Shown: positions 41,504 through 50,832 of the stretch, one piece after another
Position numbering within the stretch: the stretch's first letter is position 1
How the letters are laid out: each line of letters starts with the position of its first letter
Origin: Sphingomonas sp. BT-65
Lineage (GTDB): Bacteria > Pseudomonadota > Alphaproteobacteria > Sphingomonadales > Sphingomonadaceae
Length of the DNA: 64,000 nt
NCBI RefSeq assembly: GCF_026107375.2
Contig: NZ_JAPCIA010000001.1
Location: 1,364,001 to 1,428,000 of the forward strand
Direction of reading: 5' to 3'
Notes under the pieces: generated by a model
What the model was told of the DNA's origin: nothing
Database searches by the model: none
The model's input: the letters and a program-made list of their open reading frames with translations, nothing else
Made by a program: the position numbers and the translations under genes

Positions 41504-42526
41504 TCAGGCCGCGCGCGCTTCCTCGATGATCGGCACCAGCGCCATCAGGAACTGATGCGCGCTCGCTTCCCAGGTGAAGCTGCGGCCATAGTCGGCGCAG
41601 GCGGCGCGATCCTTGGTCAGCGCTTCGGCGATCGCCTGGTCGAGATTCTCGGCCATCGCCCCAGTCCCGGGCGTCAGGATGTCGACCGGCCCGGTCACCG
41701 GATAGGCCGCCACCGGCGTGCCACACGCCAGCGCCTCAATCATCACCAGCCCGAACGTGTCGGTCTTGCTCGGGAAGACGAAGACGTCCGCGGCGGCATA
41801 GGCGCTCGCCAGCTCGGCGCCGAACATCGGGCCAAGGAACCGCGCAGCCGGGTATTTCGCCTGGAGCGACGCCCGCGCCGGGCCGTCGCCCACCACGACC
41901 TTGGTGCCCGGATGCGTCGAGGCGAGGAACGCCTCGAGATTCTTCTCGACCGCGACGCGGCCGACATAGAGCTGCACCGGCCCGTCAAGCACGGCCATCG
42001 CAGGATGCGGCTCGATCCCGGGCCGGAAATTGGCGAGGTCCACGCCCCGACCCCAATGCCGCACCTGGGTCAGCCCGTGATCGACCAGCGCCTGTCGGAT
42101 CGAGGGGGTCGAAGCGAGGATCGACTGCGCCGGCGCATGGAACCAGCGGATATAGCGCCACACCCATTCCGCCGGCACGCCCGAACGCGCCTCGACATAG
42201 TCGGGGAACTGGGTGTGATAGGCGGTGGTGAAGGGGAAATCATGCCTGAGGCACCAGCGCCGCGCCGCCACGCACACCGGCCCCTCGGTCGCGAGATGCA
42301 CCGCGTGCGGCGAGAAATCGTCGAGCAGGTCGCCGATCGTCCGGCTGCGCACCATCGCCAGGCGAATCTCGGGATAGGTCGGGCACGGCACCGAGTAGAA
42401 GCGGTCGGGCGAGATCACGAGCACCTTGTGCCCCTGGCTCTCCAATACCCGGCGCACAGACTGAAGCGTGCGGACGACACCGTTCACCTGGGGCTCCCAG
42501 GCGTCGGTTACGATCGCGATCCGCAT
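41504..42526 (-). CDS. family 4 glycosyltransferase
   Basis: 340 residues from ATG 42526, preceded by GAAGAAGAG; a TTG at 42541 is possible but weaker. The GT-B fold is clear: R-I-A-I-V-T-D-A-W-E-P-Q-V-N-G-V-V-R-T at the N-terminus, W-G-R-G-V-D-L-A-N-F in the linker, and the C-terminal P-S-K-T-D-T-F-G-L-V-M-I-E-A-L-A-C-G-T-P-V with the E-x7-E nucleotide-sugar pattern. It resembles mannosyl/glycolipid synthases. It starts 12 bases after the phosphoesterase stop, so the two probably share a lipid or glycan task. Confidence 0.9.
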   Translation of the reverse strand: MRIAIVTDAWEPQVNGVVRTLQSVRRVLESQGHKVLVISPDRFYSVPCPTYPEIRLAMVRSRTIGDLLDDFSPHAVHLATEGPVCVAARRWCLRHDFPFTTAYHTQFPDYVEARSGVPAEWVWRYIRWFHAPAQSILASTPSIRQALVDHGLTQVRHWGRGVDLANFRPGIEPHPAMAVLDGPVQLYVGRVAVEKNLEAFLASTHPGTKVVVGDGPARASLQAKYPAARFLGPMFGAELASAYAAADVFVFPSKTDTFGLVMIEALACGTPVAAYPVTGPVDILTPGTGAMAENLDQAIAEALTKDRAACADYGRSFTWEASAHQFLMALVPIIEEARAA

Positions 42527-42537
42527 CTCTTCTTCGA

Positions 42538-43425
42538 TCAAGCTGCCGCCAGCGCCTCGACCCGTTCGGGGTCGAGGGGCTCGCGTGCTGCGATCTCATC
42601 GGCCCAATGGAGAATTTCCATCCGGCCATCGTAGTGCTCGACGAGCGCGGTGCAACCCTCCACCCAATCGCCGTCATTATAATATTCGACGCCGTCGATC
42701 TGGCGCATCTCGGCGGTGTGGATATGCCCGGCGATCACGCCGTCCACGCCGCGCGCGCCCGCTTCTTTCGCGACGATTTCTTCGAAGTTCGAGATGAACT
42801 CGACCGCGTTCTTGACCTTCTGCTTGGCGTGCTTGGAGAGCGACCAATAAGGCAGCCCGCGCCAGCGCCGGTATTTGTTGCACCAGCGGTTCAATGCCAT
42901 CACCGCGGTGTAGGCGGCGTCGCCGAGATGCGCGAGCCAGCGGTGCGACAGCGTGATCGCGTCGAACTCGTCGCCGTGCAGCACCAGCAGGCGGCGCCCG
43001 TCGGCGGTCTGGTGGATCGCCTGGCGCTTGATCTCGACCCCGCCGAAGTTGAGCCCGGTGAACTGGCGGAAGATCTCGTCATGATTGCCGGGGATGTAGA
43101 TCACCCGGGCACCGCGCTTCGCCCGCTTGAGGATGCGCCAGACGATGTCGTTGTGCGCCGCCGGCCAGTAGAATTTCTTCTTGAGCTGCCAGCCGTCGAT
43201 GATGTCGCCGACGAGATAGATCGTGTCGCTGTCGACATGATCGAGGAAGTCGATCAGCATCTCGGCATTGCAGCCGCGCGTGCCGAGATGGATGTCGGAG
43301 ATCCAGATCGTGCGATACTGTTTCCGCCCGCCGATCACCCGTTCGGGAATCGCCGGATTGGAAGCGGTGAAATCTGCGAGATCGGTCGCCGCCGCATCGA
43401 ACGGAAGCCGAGTGATCGTGGCCAT
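42538..43425 (-). CDS. LpxH-like metallophosphoesterase
   Basis: 295 residues of the COG2908 family. Metal-site motifs appear in order: S-D-I-H-L-G (43-48), G-D-I-I-D-G-W (73-79), P-G-N-H-D, L-H-G-D-E-F-D and G-H-I-H-T. LpxH removes UMP from UDP-2,3-diacylglucosamine in lipid A synthesis. Many alphaproteobacteria use LpxI instead, so this may be a paralogue acting on another UDP or lipid phosphate. A glycosyltransferase follows on the same strand, which hints at glycolipid synthesis. Confidence 0.86.
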   Translation of the reverse strand: MATITRLPFDAAATDLADFTASNPAIPERVIGGRKQYRTIWISDIHLGTRGCNAEMLIDFLDHVDSDTIYLVGDIIDGWQLKKKFYWPAAHNDIVWRILKRAKRGARVIYIPGNHDEIFRQFTGLNFGGVEIKRQAIHQTADGRRLLVLHGDEFDAITLSHRWLAHLGDAAYTAVMALNRWCNKYRRWRGLPYWSLSKHAKQKVKNAVEFISNFEEIVAKEAGARGVDGVIAGHIHTAEMRQIDGVEYYNDGDWVEGCTALVEHYDGRMEILHWADEIAAREPLDPERVEALAAA

Positions 43426-43509
43426 TTTAGCCCCGCGGTTAAGTCCTTGCCCGCGCTGCCTATGAATCGGGAATGTTACAGCTGGGCGCGTTTGGACGTC
43501 ATCGCAGTG

Positions 43510-44130
43510 TCACGCAGTGATGGGAATATATCTCTCTTGCCCCTCGACCCGCGCGATCCATGCCCGAACTGCCGGCCAGGGTGACAAGGAAAAGCCGCCT
43601 TCCTCGGCGACGTGCGTATAGGCGTAGAGACAGATGTCCGCGACGCTCGGCCCCTCGCCGACGAACCAGTCGCGCGTCGCGAGATGCTCGTCCATCAGCT
43701 TGAGCGCCGCCTCGCCGCCCGCGCGTTTGCCTGGCAGCATCGCGCGCTGAAGGTCGCTCAAATTGTCCTCGCCGACCAGGCTCAGCCAGAAGCGCACCGT
43801 CGCGATGTTGGGCTCGTGATTATATTGCTCCCAGAACATCCAGCGCAGCATGTCGGCGCGGTCGAACGGATCGGCGGGGATCAGCGCACTCCCCTCGGCG
43901 ACATAGAAGGCCGCCGCGTTGCTCTCGGGCAGGAAGCGGTCGCCGGCCTGCAGCACGGGAATCCGGCCATTGGCGTTGACGCTAGTCAGGAACGCGTCGG
44001 TGCGCGTCTCGCCCTTCATGATGTCATATTCGCGCCGCTCGATCGGCTTGCCCGTCAGCGCCGCGGCCAGCCGGATCTTGTAGCAATTTCCCGACGCGGC
44101 ATATTCATGCAGGATCAGTTGCTCGCTCAC
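43510..44130 (-). CDS. glutathione S-transferase family protein
   Basis: 206 residues from GTG 44130. It has a thioredoxin-fold N-terminus (Y-A-A-S-G-N-C-Y-K-I-R-L, then G-R-I-P-V-L and E-S-N-A, binding the glutathione gamma-Glu) and a helical C-terminus with S-V-A-D-I-C-L-Y-A-Y, the N-capping box. The start overlaps the stop of the quinone oxidoreductase gene (GTGA), showing tight coupling. The substrate is unknown; the pairing with an NADPH reductase suggests detoxification. Confidence 0.9.
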   Translation of the reverse strand: MSEQLILHEYAASGNCYKIRLAAALTGKPIERREYDIMKGETRTDAFLTSVNANGRIPVLQAGDRFLPESNAAAFYVAEGSALIPADPFDRADMLRWMFWEQYNHEPNIATVRFWLSLVGEDNLSDLQRAMLPGKRAGGEAALKLMDEHLATRDWFVGEGPSVADICLYAYTHVAEEGGFSLSPWPAVRAWIARVEGQERYIPITA

Positions 44131-45131
44131 GCCATTACCTCCAGCACGATCTTGCCGATATGCGCGCCGCTCTCCATCCGCCGGTGCGCCTCGGCCGCGT
44201 CGGCGAGGGCGAAGGTCCGGTCGATCACCGGCTTGAGCTTCCCCGCCTCGACATGCGGCCAAACCGTCCGGGCGAGCTCGTCGGCAACCAGCGTCTTGAA
44301 CGCGACGTCTCGCGCGCGCAGTGTCGAGCCGGTGAGCGTCAGGCGGCGGCGCATAATCTCCCACACCGGCACAGTCGCCACCGCCCCGCCCTGCACCGCG
44401 ATCGACACGTGGCGCCCGTCATCGGCCAGGCAATTGAGGTTGCGCGCGACATAGTCGCCGCCGACCATGTCGAGCACCACATCGACCCCGCACCCGCCGG
44501 TGACCGCCTTGACGCGCTCGACGAAATCCTCGGTGCGGTAGTTGATCGCATGATCCGCGCCATGCGCCAGGCAGGCGGCGACCTTCTCGTCGCTTCCCGC
44601 GGTGACGATCACCGTCACGCCGAACAAATTGCACAGCGAGACCGCCATCGTCCCGATCCCGCTGCTGCCGCCATGGACCAGCACGGTCTCGCCCTCGTTC
44701 GCATAGCCGCGCTCGAACAAATTGGTCCACACGGTGAACAAAGTCTCGGGCATCGCCGCGGCCTCGGCCATCGACAGTGCGGCGGGCACGGTCAGGCATT
44801 GCCCGAGCGGCGCCACAGCATATTCGGCATAGCCGCCGCCCGCGATCAGCGCACACATCGGCTGCCCGATCACCTCGAGCGGCACGTCGGCGCCGACCGC
44901 GACGACCTCGCCCGCGACCTCGAGCCCCGGAATGCTCGTCACCCCCGGCGGCGGCGGATAGGCGCCCAGCCGCTGCACGACATCGGGCCGGTTGACTCCC
45001 GCCGCGGCGACGCGGATCAGCACCTCGCCCGCGCCAGGGCTCGGCACCGGCCGCTCGACGAGCGCCAGCACCTCGGGTCCGCCCGGAGCTTCCGGGTCGA
45101 TCGCCGTCATCTGCTGTGGCACGCGCGTCAT
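44127..45131 (-). CDS. NAD(P)H quinone oxidoreductase, PIG3/QOR type
   Basis: 334 residues from ATG 45131, which has an AAGGGGG site; the frame is open to 45203. This is a zinc-free MDR-superfamily member: R-V-A-A-A-G-V-N-R-P-D-V near 47-58, G-L-E-V-A-G-E-V, V-H-G-G-S-S-G-I-G-T in the cofactor-binding loop, and D-V-V-L-D-M-V-G-G. The family reduces quinones or enones with NADPH. It is translationally coupled to the GST gene downstream. Confidence 0.9.
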   Translation of the reverse strand: MTRVPQQMTAIDPEAPGGPEVLALVERPVPSPGAGEVLIRVAAAGVNRPDVVQRLGAYPPPPGVTSIPGLEVAGEVVAVGADVPLEVIGQPMCALIAGGGYAEYAVAPLGQCLTVPAALSMAEAAAMPETLFTVWTNLFERGYANEGETVLVHGGSSGIGTMAVSLCNLFGVTVIVTAGSDEKVAACLAHGADHAINYRTEDFVERVKAVTGGCGVDVVLDMVGGDYVARNLNCLADDGRHVSIAVQGGAVATVPVWEIMRRRLTLTGSTLRARDVAFKTLVADELARTVWPHVEAGKLKPVIDRTFALADAAEAHRRMESGAHIGKIVLEVMA

Positions 45132-45262
45132 GCTATTCCCCCTTGCCGCCTGAATCGGGATCGGGAGGCACGACGTCAAGGCTTCAACCGCCCAATCTAT
45201 CACCAGTTTATCCCGCCGGGGCCGCTTGACTTTGCCCGCCCCGCATCCGACGCTGGTCTGCG

Positions 45263-45460
45263 ATGGACGCCGCCGACGATCTTCCGCGTCGCACCGACGA
45301 CCCCGCCGCGCAGCTCGCGCGACAGGACCTCGATCCCTTCTCGGTCGAGGAACTGGCCGAGCGCATCCAGCTCCTCGAGGCCGAGATCGCGCGCTGCCGG
45401 GGAAAAATGGAGCGCGCGGTTAATCATCGCGCAAGCGCCGACGCCCTATTCAAGCGATGA
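45263..45460 (+). CDS. DUF1192 family protein
   Basis: 65 residues matching the short DUF1192 family of alphaproteobacteria: an N-terminal D-P-F-S-V-E-E-L-x-E-R-I-x-x-L-E-x-E-I-A-R-C pattern followed by a basic helix ending in A-D-A-L-F. The protein is a probable coiled coil without known function. The next gene starts 141 bases later. Confidence 0.8.
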   Translation: MDAADDLPRRTDDPAAQLARQDLDPFSVEELAERIQLLEAEIARCRGKMERAVNHRASADALFKR

Positions 45461-45465
45461 GCGTT

Positions 45466-45498
45466 GCACCGGAATCGGGCGTCACGCCACTCCGGTGC
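45466..45498 (+). other. nested hairpin between DUF1192 and clpA
   Basis: GCACCGGA (45466-45473) pairs with TCCGGTGC (45491-45498), enclosing a smaller GGCGT/ACGCC stem. There is no T-run. It may be the 3' end of the DUF1192 transcript or part of the clpA leader. Confidence 0.45.
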
Positions 45499-45601
45499 GA
45501 AAGCGCAGCGCTTGATGCAGAGGTCCACACTTCCAACATTGGTGGAAACGGGCCCTTGCCTTCACGGCTAGTCCTGATGGCCCGACTGGAGTTGTTCCCG
45601 A

Positions 45602-47926
45602 ATGCCTAGTTTCGCCTCCGCCCTCGAATCCACTCTCCACCGTGCGCTCGAAGCGGCGAGCTCGCGCCGCCACGAATATGCGACGCTCGAGCACCTGCTG
45701 CTCGCACTGGTGGACGATGAGCATGCCTCGAAGGTGATGGGCGCGTGCGGGGTCGATCTCGACGAGATCAGGACCACCGTCGCCCACTATCTCGACACCG
45801 AGCTGCAGGCGCTGCGCGTCGACCAGACCACCGATCCCTCGCCCACCAGCGGCTTCCAGCGCGTCGTCCAGCGCGCGATCCTTCACGTCCAGTCCTCGGG
45901 CCGCGACGAGGTGACCGGCGCCAACGTGCTCGTCGCCCTGTTCAGCGAGCGCGAGAGCTACGCCGTCTATTTCCTGCAGCAGCAGGACATGAGCCGGCTC
46001 GATGCGGTGAGCTTCATCAGCCATGGCGTCGGCAAGGGCGCGACCCCGGCCGAATCCTCGCCCCCCAAGGGCGCGGCCGAGGAGGAGAAGCCGCAGAAGA
46101 GCGAGGGCGGCAAGAAGGGCGAGAGCGCGCTCAAGCAGTTCACTGTCGACCTCAACGAGAAGGCAAAGGCCGGCAAGGTCGATCCACTGATCGGCCGCGG
46201 GCCGGAGGTCGACCGCACCGTCCAGATCCTGTGCCGCCGCTCCAAGAACAACCCGCTCTATGTGGGTGATCCTGGCGTGGGGAAGACGGCCATTGCCGAG
46301 GGCCTCGCGCGGAAAATCGTCGAGGGCGACGTGCCCGACGTGCTCAAGGAAGCGGTGATCTATTCGCTCGACATGGGCGCGCTGCTCGCCGGCACGCGCT
46401 ATCGCGGCGATTTCGAGGAGCGGCTGAAGCAGGTCGTGAGCGAGCTCGAGAAGCTGCCCCACGCGGTGCTGTTCATCGACGAGATCCACACCGTGATCGG
46501 CGCAGGCGCGACCAGCGGCGGCGCGATGGACGCGTCGAACCTGCTCAAGCCGGCGCTGTCGGGCGGCACGATCCGCTGCATCGGCTCGACGACGTACAAG
46601 GAATTCCGCAACCATTTCGAGAAGGATCGCGCGCTGCTGCGCCGGTTCCAGAAGATCGACGTCAACGAGCCGACGATCGAGGACACGATCAAGATCCTCG
46701 CCGGCCTGCGCACCGCGTTCGAGCAGCACCACTCGGTGAAGTACACGCCCGACGCGATCAAGTCGGCGGTCGAGCTGTCGAGCCGCTACATCAATGACCG
46801 CAAGCTGCCCGACAAGGCGATCGACGTGATCGACGAGGTCGGCGCAATGCAGATGCTGGTGCCGCCGTCCAAGCGCAAGAAGACGATTACGCCGAAGGAG
46901 ATCGAGGCGGTGATCGCGACGATGGCGCGCATCCCGCCCAAGAGCGTCTCGACCGACGACACCCGCGTGCTCGCCAATCTCGAGACCGACTTGAAGCGCG
47001 TCGTGTTCGGCCAGGACAAGGCGATCGGCGTGTTGTCCTCGGCGATCAAGCTCAGCCGCGCGGGTCTCCGCGATCCCGAAAAGCCGATCGGCAACTATCT
47101 ATTCTCGGGCCCGACCGGCGTCGGCAAGACCGAGGTGACCAAGCAGCTCGCCGAGCTGCTCGGCATCCCGCTCCAGCGCTTCGACATGTCCGAGTACATG
47201 GAGCGCCATAGCGTCTCCCGCCTGATCGGCGCGCCTCCGGGCTATGTCGGCTATGACCAGGGCGGGCTGCTCACCGATGCGGTCGATCAGAACCCGCATT
47301 GCGTGCTGCTGCTCGACGAGGTCGAGAAGGCGCATCCCGACCTGTTCAACATCCTGTTGCAGGTGATGGACAACGGCAAGCTGACCGACCACCACGGCAA
47401 GACGGTCGATTTCCGCAACGTCATCCTGGTGATGACGACCAATGCCGGCGCGTCCGACATGGCGCGCGAGAGCATCGGTTTCGGCGAGATGAGCCGCGAG
47501 GACGTTCAGGAAGACGCGGTGCGGAAGCTCTTCACCCCCGAATTCCGCAACCGCCTCGATGCGATCGTGCCGTTCGACTATCTCCCGCCCAAGGTGGTCG
47601 AGCGGGTGGTGGAGAAGTTCATTCTCCAGCTCGAGCTGCAGCTCGCCGATCGCGGCGTGCACATTGCGCTCGACGATGCGGCGAAGGCGTGGCTCACCGA
47701 GCGCGGCTACGACAAGCTCTATGGCGCGCGCCCGATGGGCCGCCTCATTCAGGAGAAGGTCAAGCAGCCGCTCGCCGAAGAGCTGCTGTTCGGCAAGCTC
47801 GTCCATGGCGGCGAGGTCGAGGTGAAGCTGAAGGACGGCGCGCTCACCTTCGCCATCACCCCCGCGGCGCCCAAGCGGCCCAAGAAGGGCGGCGGCAAGA
47901 AGCCCGTCGCGGCCAAGGCCAAGTAA
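45602..47926 (+). CDS. clpA: ATP-dependent Clp protease ATP-binding subunit ClpA
   Basis: 774 residues, typical ClpA. The N-domain covers 1-140 with two Clp repeats, then an acidic/Lys-rich linker (about 142-182). The first AAA+ domain has G-D-P-G-V-G-K-T near 221-228 and I-D-E-I-H-T-V-I-G-A-G. The second has G-P-T-G-V-G-K-T near 502-509 and L-L-L-D-E-V-E-K-A-H. There is no ClpB-type middle coiled coil. ClpA unfolds substrates for ClpP. The adaptor gene clpS, usually just upstream, is not present in this window. Confidence 0.96.
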   Translation: MPSFASALESTLHRALEAASSRRHEYATLEHLLLALVDDEHASKVMGACGVDLDEIRTTVAHYLDTELQALRVDQTTDPSPTSGFQRVVQRAILHVQSSGRDEVTGANVLVALFSERESYAVYFLQQQDMSRLDAVSFISHGVGKGATPAESSPPKGAAEEEKPQKSEGGKKGESALKQFTVDLNEKAKAGKVDPLIGRGPEVDRTVQILCRRSKNNPLYVGDPGVGKTAIAEGLARKIVEGDVPDVLKEAVIYSLDMGALLAGTRYRGDFEERLKQVVSELEKLPHAVLFIDEIHTVIGAGATSGGAMDASNLLKPALSGGTIRCIGSTTYKEFRNHFEKDRALLRRFQKIDVNEPTIEDTIKILAGLRTAFEQHHSVKYTPDAIKSAVELSSRYINDRKLPDKAIDVIDEVGAMQMLVPPSKRKKTITPKEIEAVIATMARIPPKSVSTDDTRVLANLETDLKRVVFGQDKAIGVLSSAIKLSRAGLRDPEKPIGNYLFSGPTGVGKTEVTKQLAELLGIPLQRFDMSEYMERHSVSRLIGAPPGYVGYDQGGLLTDAVDQNPHCVLLLDEVEKAHPDLFNILLQVMDNGKLTDHHGKTVDFRNVILVMTTNAGASDMARESIGFGEMSREDVQEDAVRKLFTPEFRNRLDAIVPFDYLPPKVVERVVEKFILQLELQLADRGVHIALDDAAKAWLTERGYDKLYGARPMGRLIQEKVKQPLAEELLFGKLVHGGEVEVKLKDGALTFAITPAAPKRPKKGGGKKPVAAKAK

Positions 47927-47927
47927 A

Positions 47928-47962
47928 AAGGGGCGGGATCACTCCCGCCCCTTCTTCTTTCC
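47928..47962. terminator. bidirectional terminator between clpA and azoR
   Basis: AAGGGGCGGGA (47928-47938) pairs with TCCCGCCCCTT (47943-47953) over a 4-base loop, followed by CTTCTTT on plus and, read from the other side, by TTTTT of the minus strand. It suits both convergent genes. Confidence 0.85.
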
Positions 47963-47970
47963 CGTCCAGC

Positions 47971-48546
47971 TCAGGCCGCGAGCGATGATGCGGCGAGGTT
48001 CGAAGCCTGGACTCGTGCCGCATCCACCGCGGCGGTGCGGGCCTCGTCGCCCAGCGCCACGCCCTCGGCGATGATGAATTCGGGTTTGATCCCGATGAAC
48101 CCGAACGCAGCGCCGAGATAGGTCTCGCCATGCTCGAGCGGCGCGGCGGGTGCCCCGGCGCCATAGAGTCCGCCTCGCGCCAGCGCGACGATCACGCGCT
48201 TGCCCCCGACAAGCCCGACGGGCCCTTCGGGACCATAGCTGAAGGTCTGGCCCGCGATCATGACGCGGTCGAGCCATGCCTTGAGCTGGCTCGGGATGCT
48301 GAAATTGTAGAGACCCGCGCCGATCACCACGACATCCGCCGCGAGGAACGCCTGCAGCTCGGCATTGGCCGCGGGGTCGGCCAGCACGTCGAGCGTCAGG
48401 TGCGGCAGCGGCTGCGCGGCAAGGTCGCGATAGGCGATCTCGATCGCCGGATTTTCCGCGCGAAGCCGCTCGGTCACGGCCGCGCTGACGGCGCGGCTCG
48501 CCGAACCCGCGCCCTGGATGCTCGAATCGATGTGAAGCAGTTTCAT
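47971..48546 (-). CDS. azoR: FMN-dependent NADH-azoreductase
   Basis: 191 residues with the flavodoxin-like fold of AzoR: L-L-H-I-D-S-S-I-Q-G near 3-12 binds FMN phosphate, P-x-Y-N-F-S-I-P-S-Q-L-K is replaced by G-L-Y-N-F-S-I-P-S-Q-L-K near 79-90, and A-R-G-G-x-Y lies further on. These enzymes reduce quinones and azo compounds with NADH. It is divergent from an HxlR regulator, a common pairing for quinone-stress control. Confidence 0.93.
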   Translation of the reverse strand: MKLLHIDSSIQGAGSASRAVSAAVTERLRAENPAIEIAYRDLAAQPLPHLTLDVLADPAANAELQAFLAADVVVIGAGLYNFSIPSQLKAWLDRVMIAGQTFSYGPEGPVGLVGGKRVIVALARGGLYGAGAPAAPLEHGETYLGAAFGFIGIKPEFIIAEGVALGDEARTAAVDAARVQASNLAASSLAA

Positions 48547-48578
48547 AGGTCAGTTTCCCGGTCTGGATTTGTGACCAG

Positions 48579-48594
48579 GGTTAGCTATGTAACC
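48579..48594. promoter_or_regulatory. GGTTA-N6-TAACC site between azoR and hxlR-type gene
   Basis: An inverted repeat GGTTA (48579-48583) and TAACC (48590-48594) lies in the 94-base gap between the divergent starts. It could be the operator bound by the HxlR-family protein. The match rests on symmetry and position alone. Confidence 0.4.
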
Positions 48595-48640
48595 ACCTTG
48601 AGGACGCCAAGAACGCATATTTTTGAGGCCAGGTCATATC

Positions 48641-49009
48641 ATGCTGACTACCCCGCCCCTCGCGCATCGCGACTGCCAGTCGGTCACGGGCATCCTTGCC
48701 CGCGTCGGCGACAAATGGAGCATGCAGGTCGTGATGAGCCTGCGCGCGCAGCCGCACCGCTTCAACGAACTCAAGCGCGCGGTCGACGGCATCTCGCAAC
48801 AGATGCTCACGCGCACGCTCAAGGGGCTTGAGCGCGACGGCCTGGTCGCGCGCACCGTTCACCCGACCGTGCCGCCGCAGGTCGAATACCGGCTGACCGA
48901 TCTCGGCCATTCGCTGGCCGAGCCAGTGCGCCATCTCGGCGAATGGGCGCTCGGCCACCTGCCGGTGATCTACGCCAATCGCGAGCGTTACGACCACGCC
49001 GCCGGCTGA
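48641..49009 (+). CDS. HxlR-family transcriptional regulator
   Basis: 122 residues from ATG 48641; a TTG at 48623 is the alternative. The winged helix fits HxlR: a Cys near the N-terminus (C13), G-D-K-W-S-M-Q-V-V-M-S-L, then R-F-N-E-L-K-R-A-V-D-G-I-S-Q-Q-M-L-T-R-T-L-K, the recognition helix, and V-E-Y-R-L-T-D-L-G. The lone Cys could sense quinones or electrophiles, as in YodB and related regulators. It is divergent from azoR. Confidence 0.9.
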   Translation: MLTTPPLAHRDCQSVTGILARVGDKWSMQVVMSLRAQPHRFNELKRAVDGISQQMLTRTLKGLERDGLVARTVHPTVPPQVEYRLTDLGHSLAEPVRHLGEWALGHLPVIYANRERYDHAAG

Positions 49010-49073
49010 CACGAACCCTGCCGCTGCAGCGATCTTAACCGCTTCTTCGCCATCCCGGCCTTAGGGTCGCCGC

Positions 49074-50768
49074 ATGGGTCGGGGGATCATGGCAGCTCTG
49101 CTGGCGGCGTTCGCCGCGATGCTCGCGTGCGTCGCGGCGCCCGCGCATGCCCAATTGTCCAATCTCGGCGCCGGTCAGACCGGCCGGCCGCTATCGGTCT
49201 GCGTCCTGCGCGCGCATCCCGGCGACGATCCGGCGCGGCTGATCCGCGCGCCGCAGCGTTTCGACTGCACCGCGAAACAGACCAGCTTCGGCCCCGGCGA
49301 CTATTGGGTGATCTCGAACGATATCGGCCAGCGCTCCCGCTCGCGCCGGCCCCTGGTCGCGCGGATCGGCAGCGTGTGGCAGCAGAGCCTGACGCTCCAC
49401 GTGCTCTATTCCGACGGGCGCCTCGCCACGATGCACGACGACAATCGCGGCATCACCAGGCGCATCCAGCTCGGCGCGATCGTCGAGCATCCGCTGCCCC
49501 GCTACAGCGCCAAGGTTCAACGGCTGATGTGGAAGGCCGAGGGATCGGCCAACCTGCGCGGCATCGTCGTGGGCCCGCGGCTCGCGACGCAGGCGGAGAG
49601 CCAGCGTTCCAACCTGGCGATGGCCGCGATCTATGCCGGCTTCGGTGGCCTCGCGCTGGCGCTGCTCGTCTACAATCTCGCGCTCTGGGCCTCGCTTCGC
49701 TACCGCTTCCAGCTCGCTTATTGCCTGATGGTGGCGGCGCTGCTCGCCTATGCCTTCACCTCGTCCGGCGCACTCGCCTGGGTCTGGCCGGATATCGCCA
49801 ACAACGACCGGCTCCGGCTCAACTATCTGCTGCTCACCCTCGCCTGCGCCTCGGCGCTGCTGTTCGCGCGCGCCTTTTTCGAGGAGCATGTGTTCGGACC
49901 CCGGCTGCGGCTGCTGATCCGCGCCACAGTGACCCTCCTGGTGGCCACCGGGCTGTTCTTCGTCCTCTTCGCCCCGGTCGGGGTGAACCTCGTCGACCGC
50001 GTCTATTCCTGGGTGTTCGCGAGCGTGATCGTCTCGGTCGTCGCGACCTTGTGGAGCGCCTGGCGCAGCCGCTCCAACTATCTCTGGGTGTTCGCGATCG
50101 CCTGGGCGCTGCCGATCCTCGCGGCGTGCATGCGCATCTTCGCCAATCTCGGCCTGATCCGCTGGAACTTCTGGCTCGACAATTCGACGATCCTGTCGAT
50201 GTCGGCCGAGGCGCTGATCTCCTCGGTCGCGATTGCCTATCGCATCCGGCTGCTCAGCCGCGAGCGGGATTCGGCGATTGCGGCGGAGGCGGTCGCGCGC
50301 CGTCTCGCCGACACCGATCCGCTCACCGGCCTGCTCAACCGCCGCGCCTTCCTCGCCAGCGCGATCGGCCGTGAGGGCCCGCAGACGCTGCTGATCCTCG
50401 ACCTCGACCATTTCAAGCAGGTCAACGACACGCTCGGCCATGACGGCGGCGACGAGGTGCTCCGCGTCGTCGCGCGCACGCTCCGTGCCCTCGCGCCGCC
50501 CGGCACGCTCGTCGCCCGGATCGGCGGCGAGGAGTTCGCGGTGGTCACGGGCATGAACCAGCCGGTCGATCCCAACACCGTGCTCACCCGGGTCCGCGCG
50601 ACGCGCATGCCGTTCGACCTGCGCGTCACCGCCAGCATCGGCACCGCCACCGGCACGCTCGCCACCGAAGCCGACTGGAAGGCGCTCTACCGCGCCGCGG
50701 ACACAGCTTTGTTCGCGGCCAAGTCGGCCGGCCGCGATCGCGCCCGGGCCGCGACGCTCGCCGCCTGA
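49074..50768 (+). CDS. membrane diguanylate cyclase with 7TMR-DISM sensor
   Basis: 564 residues (ATG 49074; a second ATG at 49089 is possible). A signal peptide (1-26) leads to a periplasmic beta-rich 7TMR-DISM extracellular domain, seven membrane segments (about 180-385), and a cytoplasmic GGDEF domain. D-P-L-T-G-L-L-N-R-R starts the latter and the active site is G-G-E-E-F (484-488). It should make cyclic-di-GMP in response to an unknown outside signal. The product-inhibition RxxD site, five residues before G-G-E-E-F, is absent (P-G-T there). Confidence 0.92.
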   Translation: MGRGIMAALLAAFAAMLACVAAPAHAQLSNLGAGQTGRPLSVCVLRAHPGDDPARLIRAPQRFDCTAKQTSFGPGDYWVISNDIGQRSRSRRPLVARIGSVWQQSLTLHVLYSDGRLATMHDDNRGITRRIQLGAIVEHPLPRYSAKVQRLMWKAEGSANLRGIVVGPRLATQAESQRSNLAMAAIYAGFGGLALALLVYNLALWASLRYRFQLAYCLMVAALLAYAFTSSGALAWVWPDIANNDRLRLNYLLLTLACASALLFARAFFEEHVFGPRLRLLIRATVTLLVATGLFFVLFAPVGVNLVDRVYSWVFASVIVSVVATLWSAWRSRSNYLWVFAIAWALPILAACMRIFANLGLIRWNFWLDNSTILSMSAEALISSVAIAYRIRLLSRERDSAIAAEAVARRLADTDPLTGLLNRRAFLASAIGREGPQTLLILDLDHFKQVNDTLGHDGGDEVLRVVARTLRALAPPGTLVARIGGEEFAVVTGMNQPVDPNTVLTRVRATRMPFDLRVTASIGTATGTLATEADWKALYRAADTALFAAKSAGRDRARAATLAA

Positions 50769-50832
50769 GATCCCAATTCAGTTGCCGTTCAGGCGCCGCG
50801 CGCGTAATGATGCGCGCCATAGGGAGGCGGCA

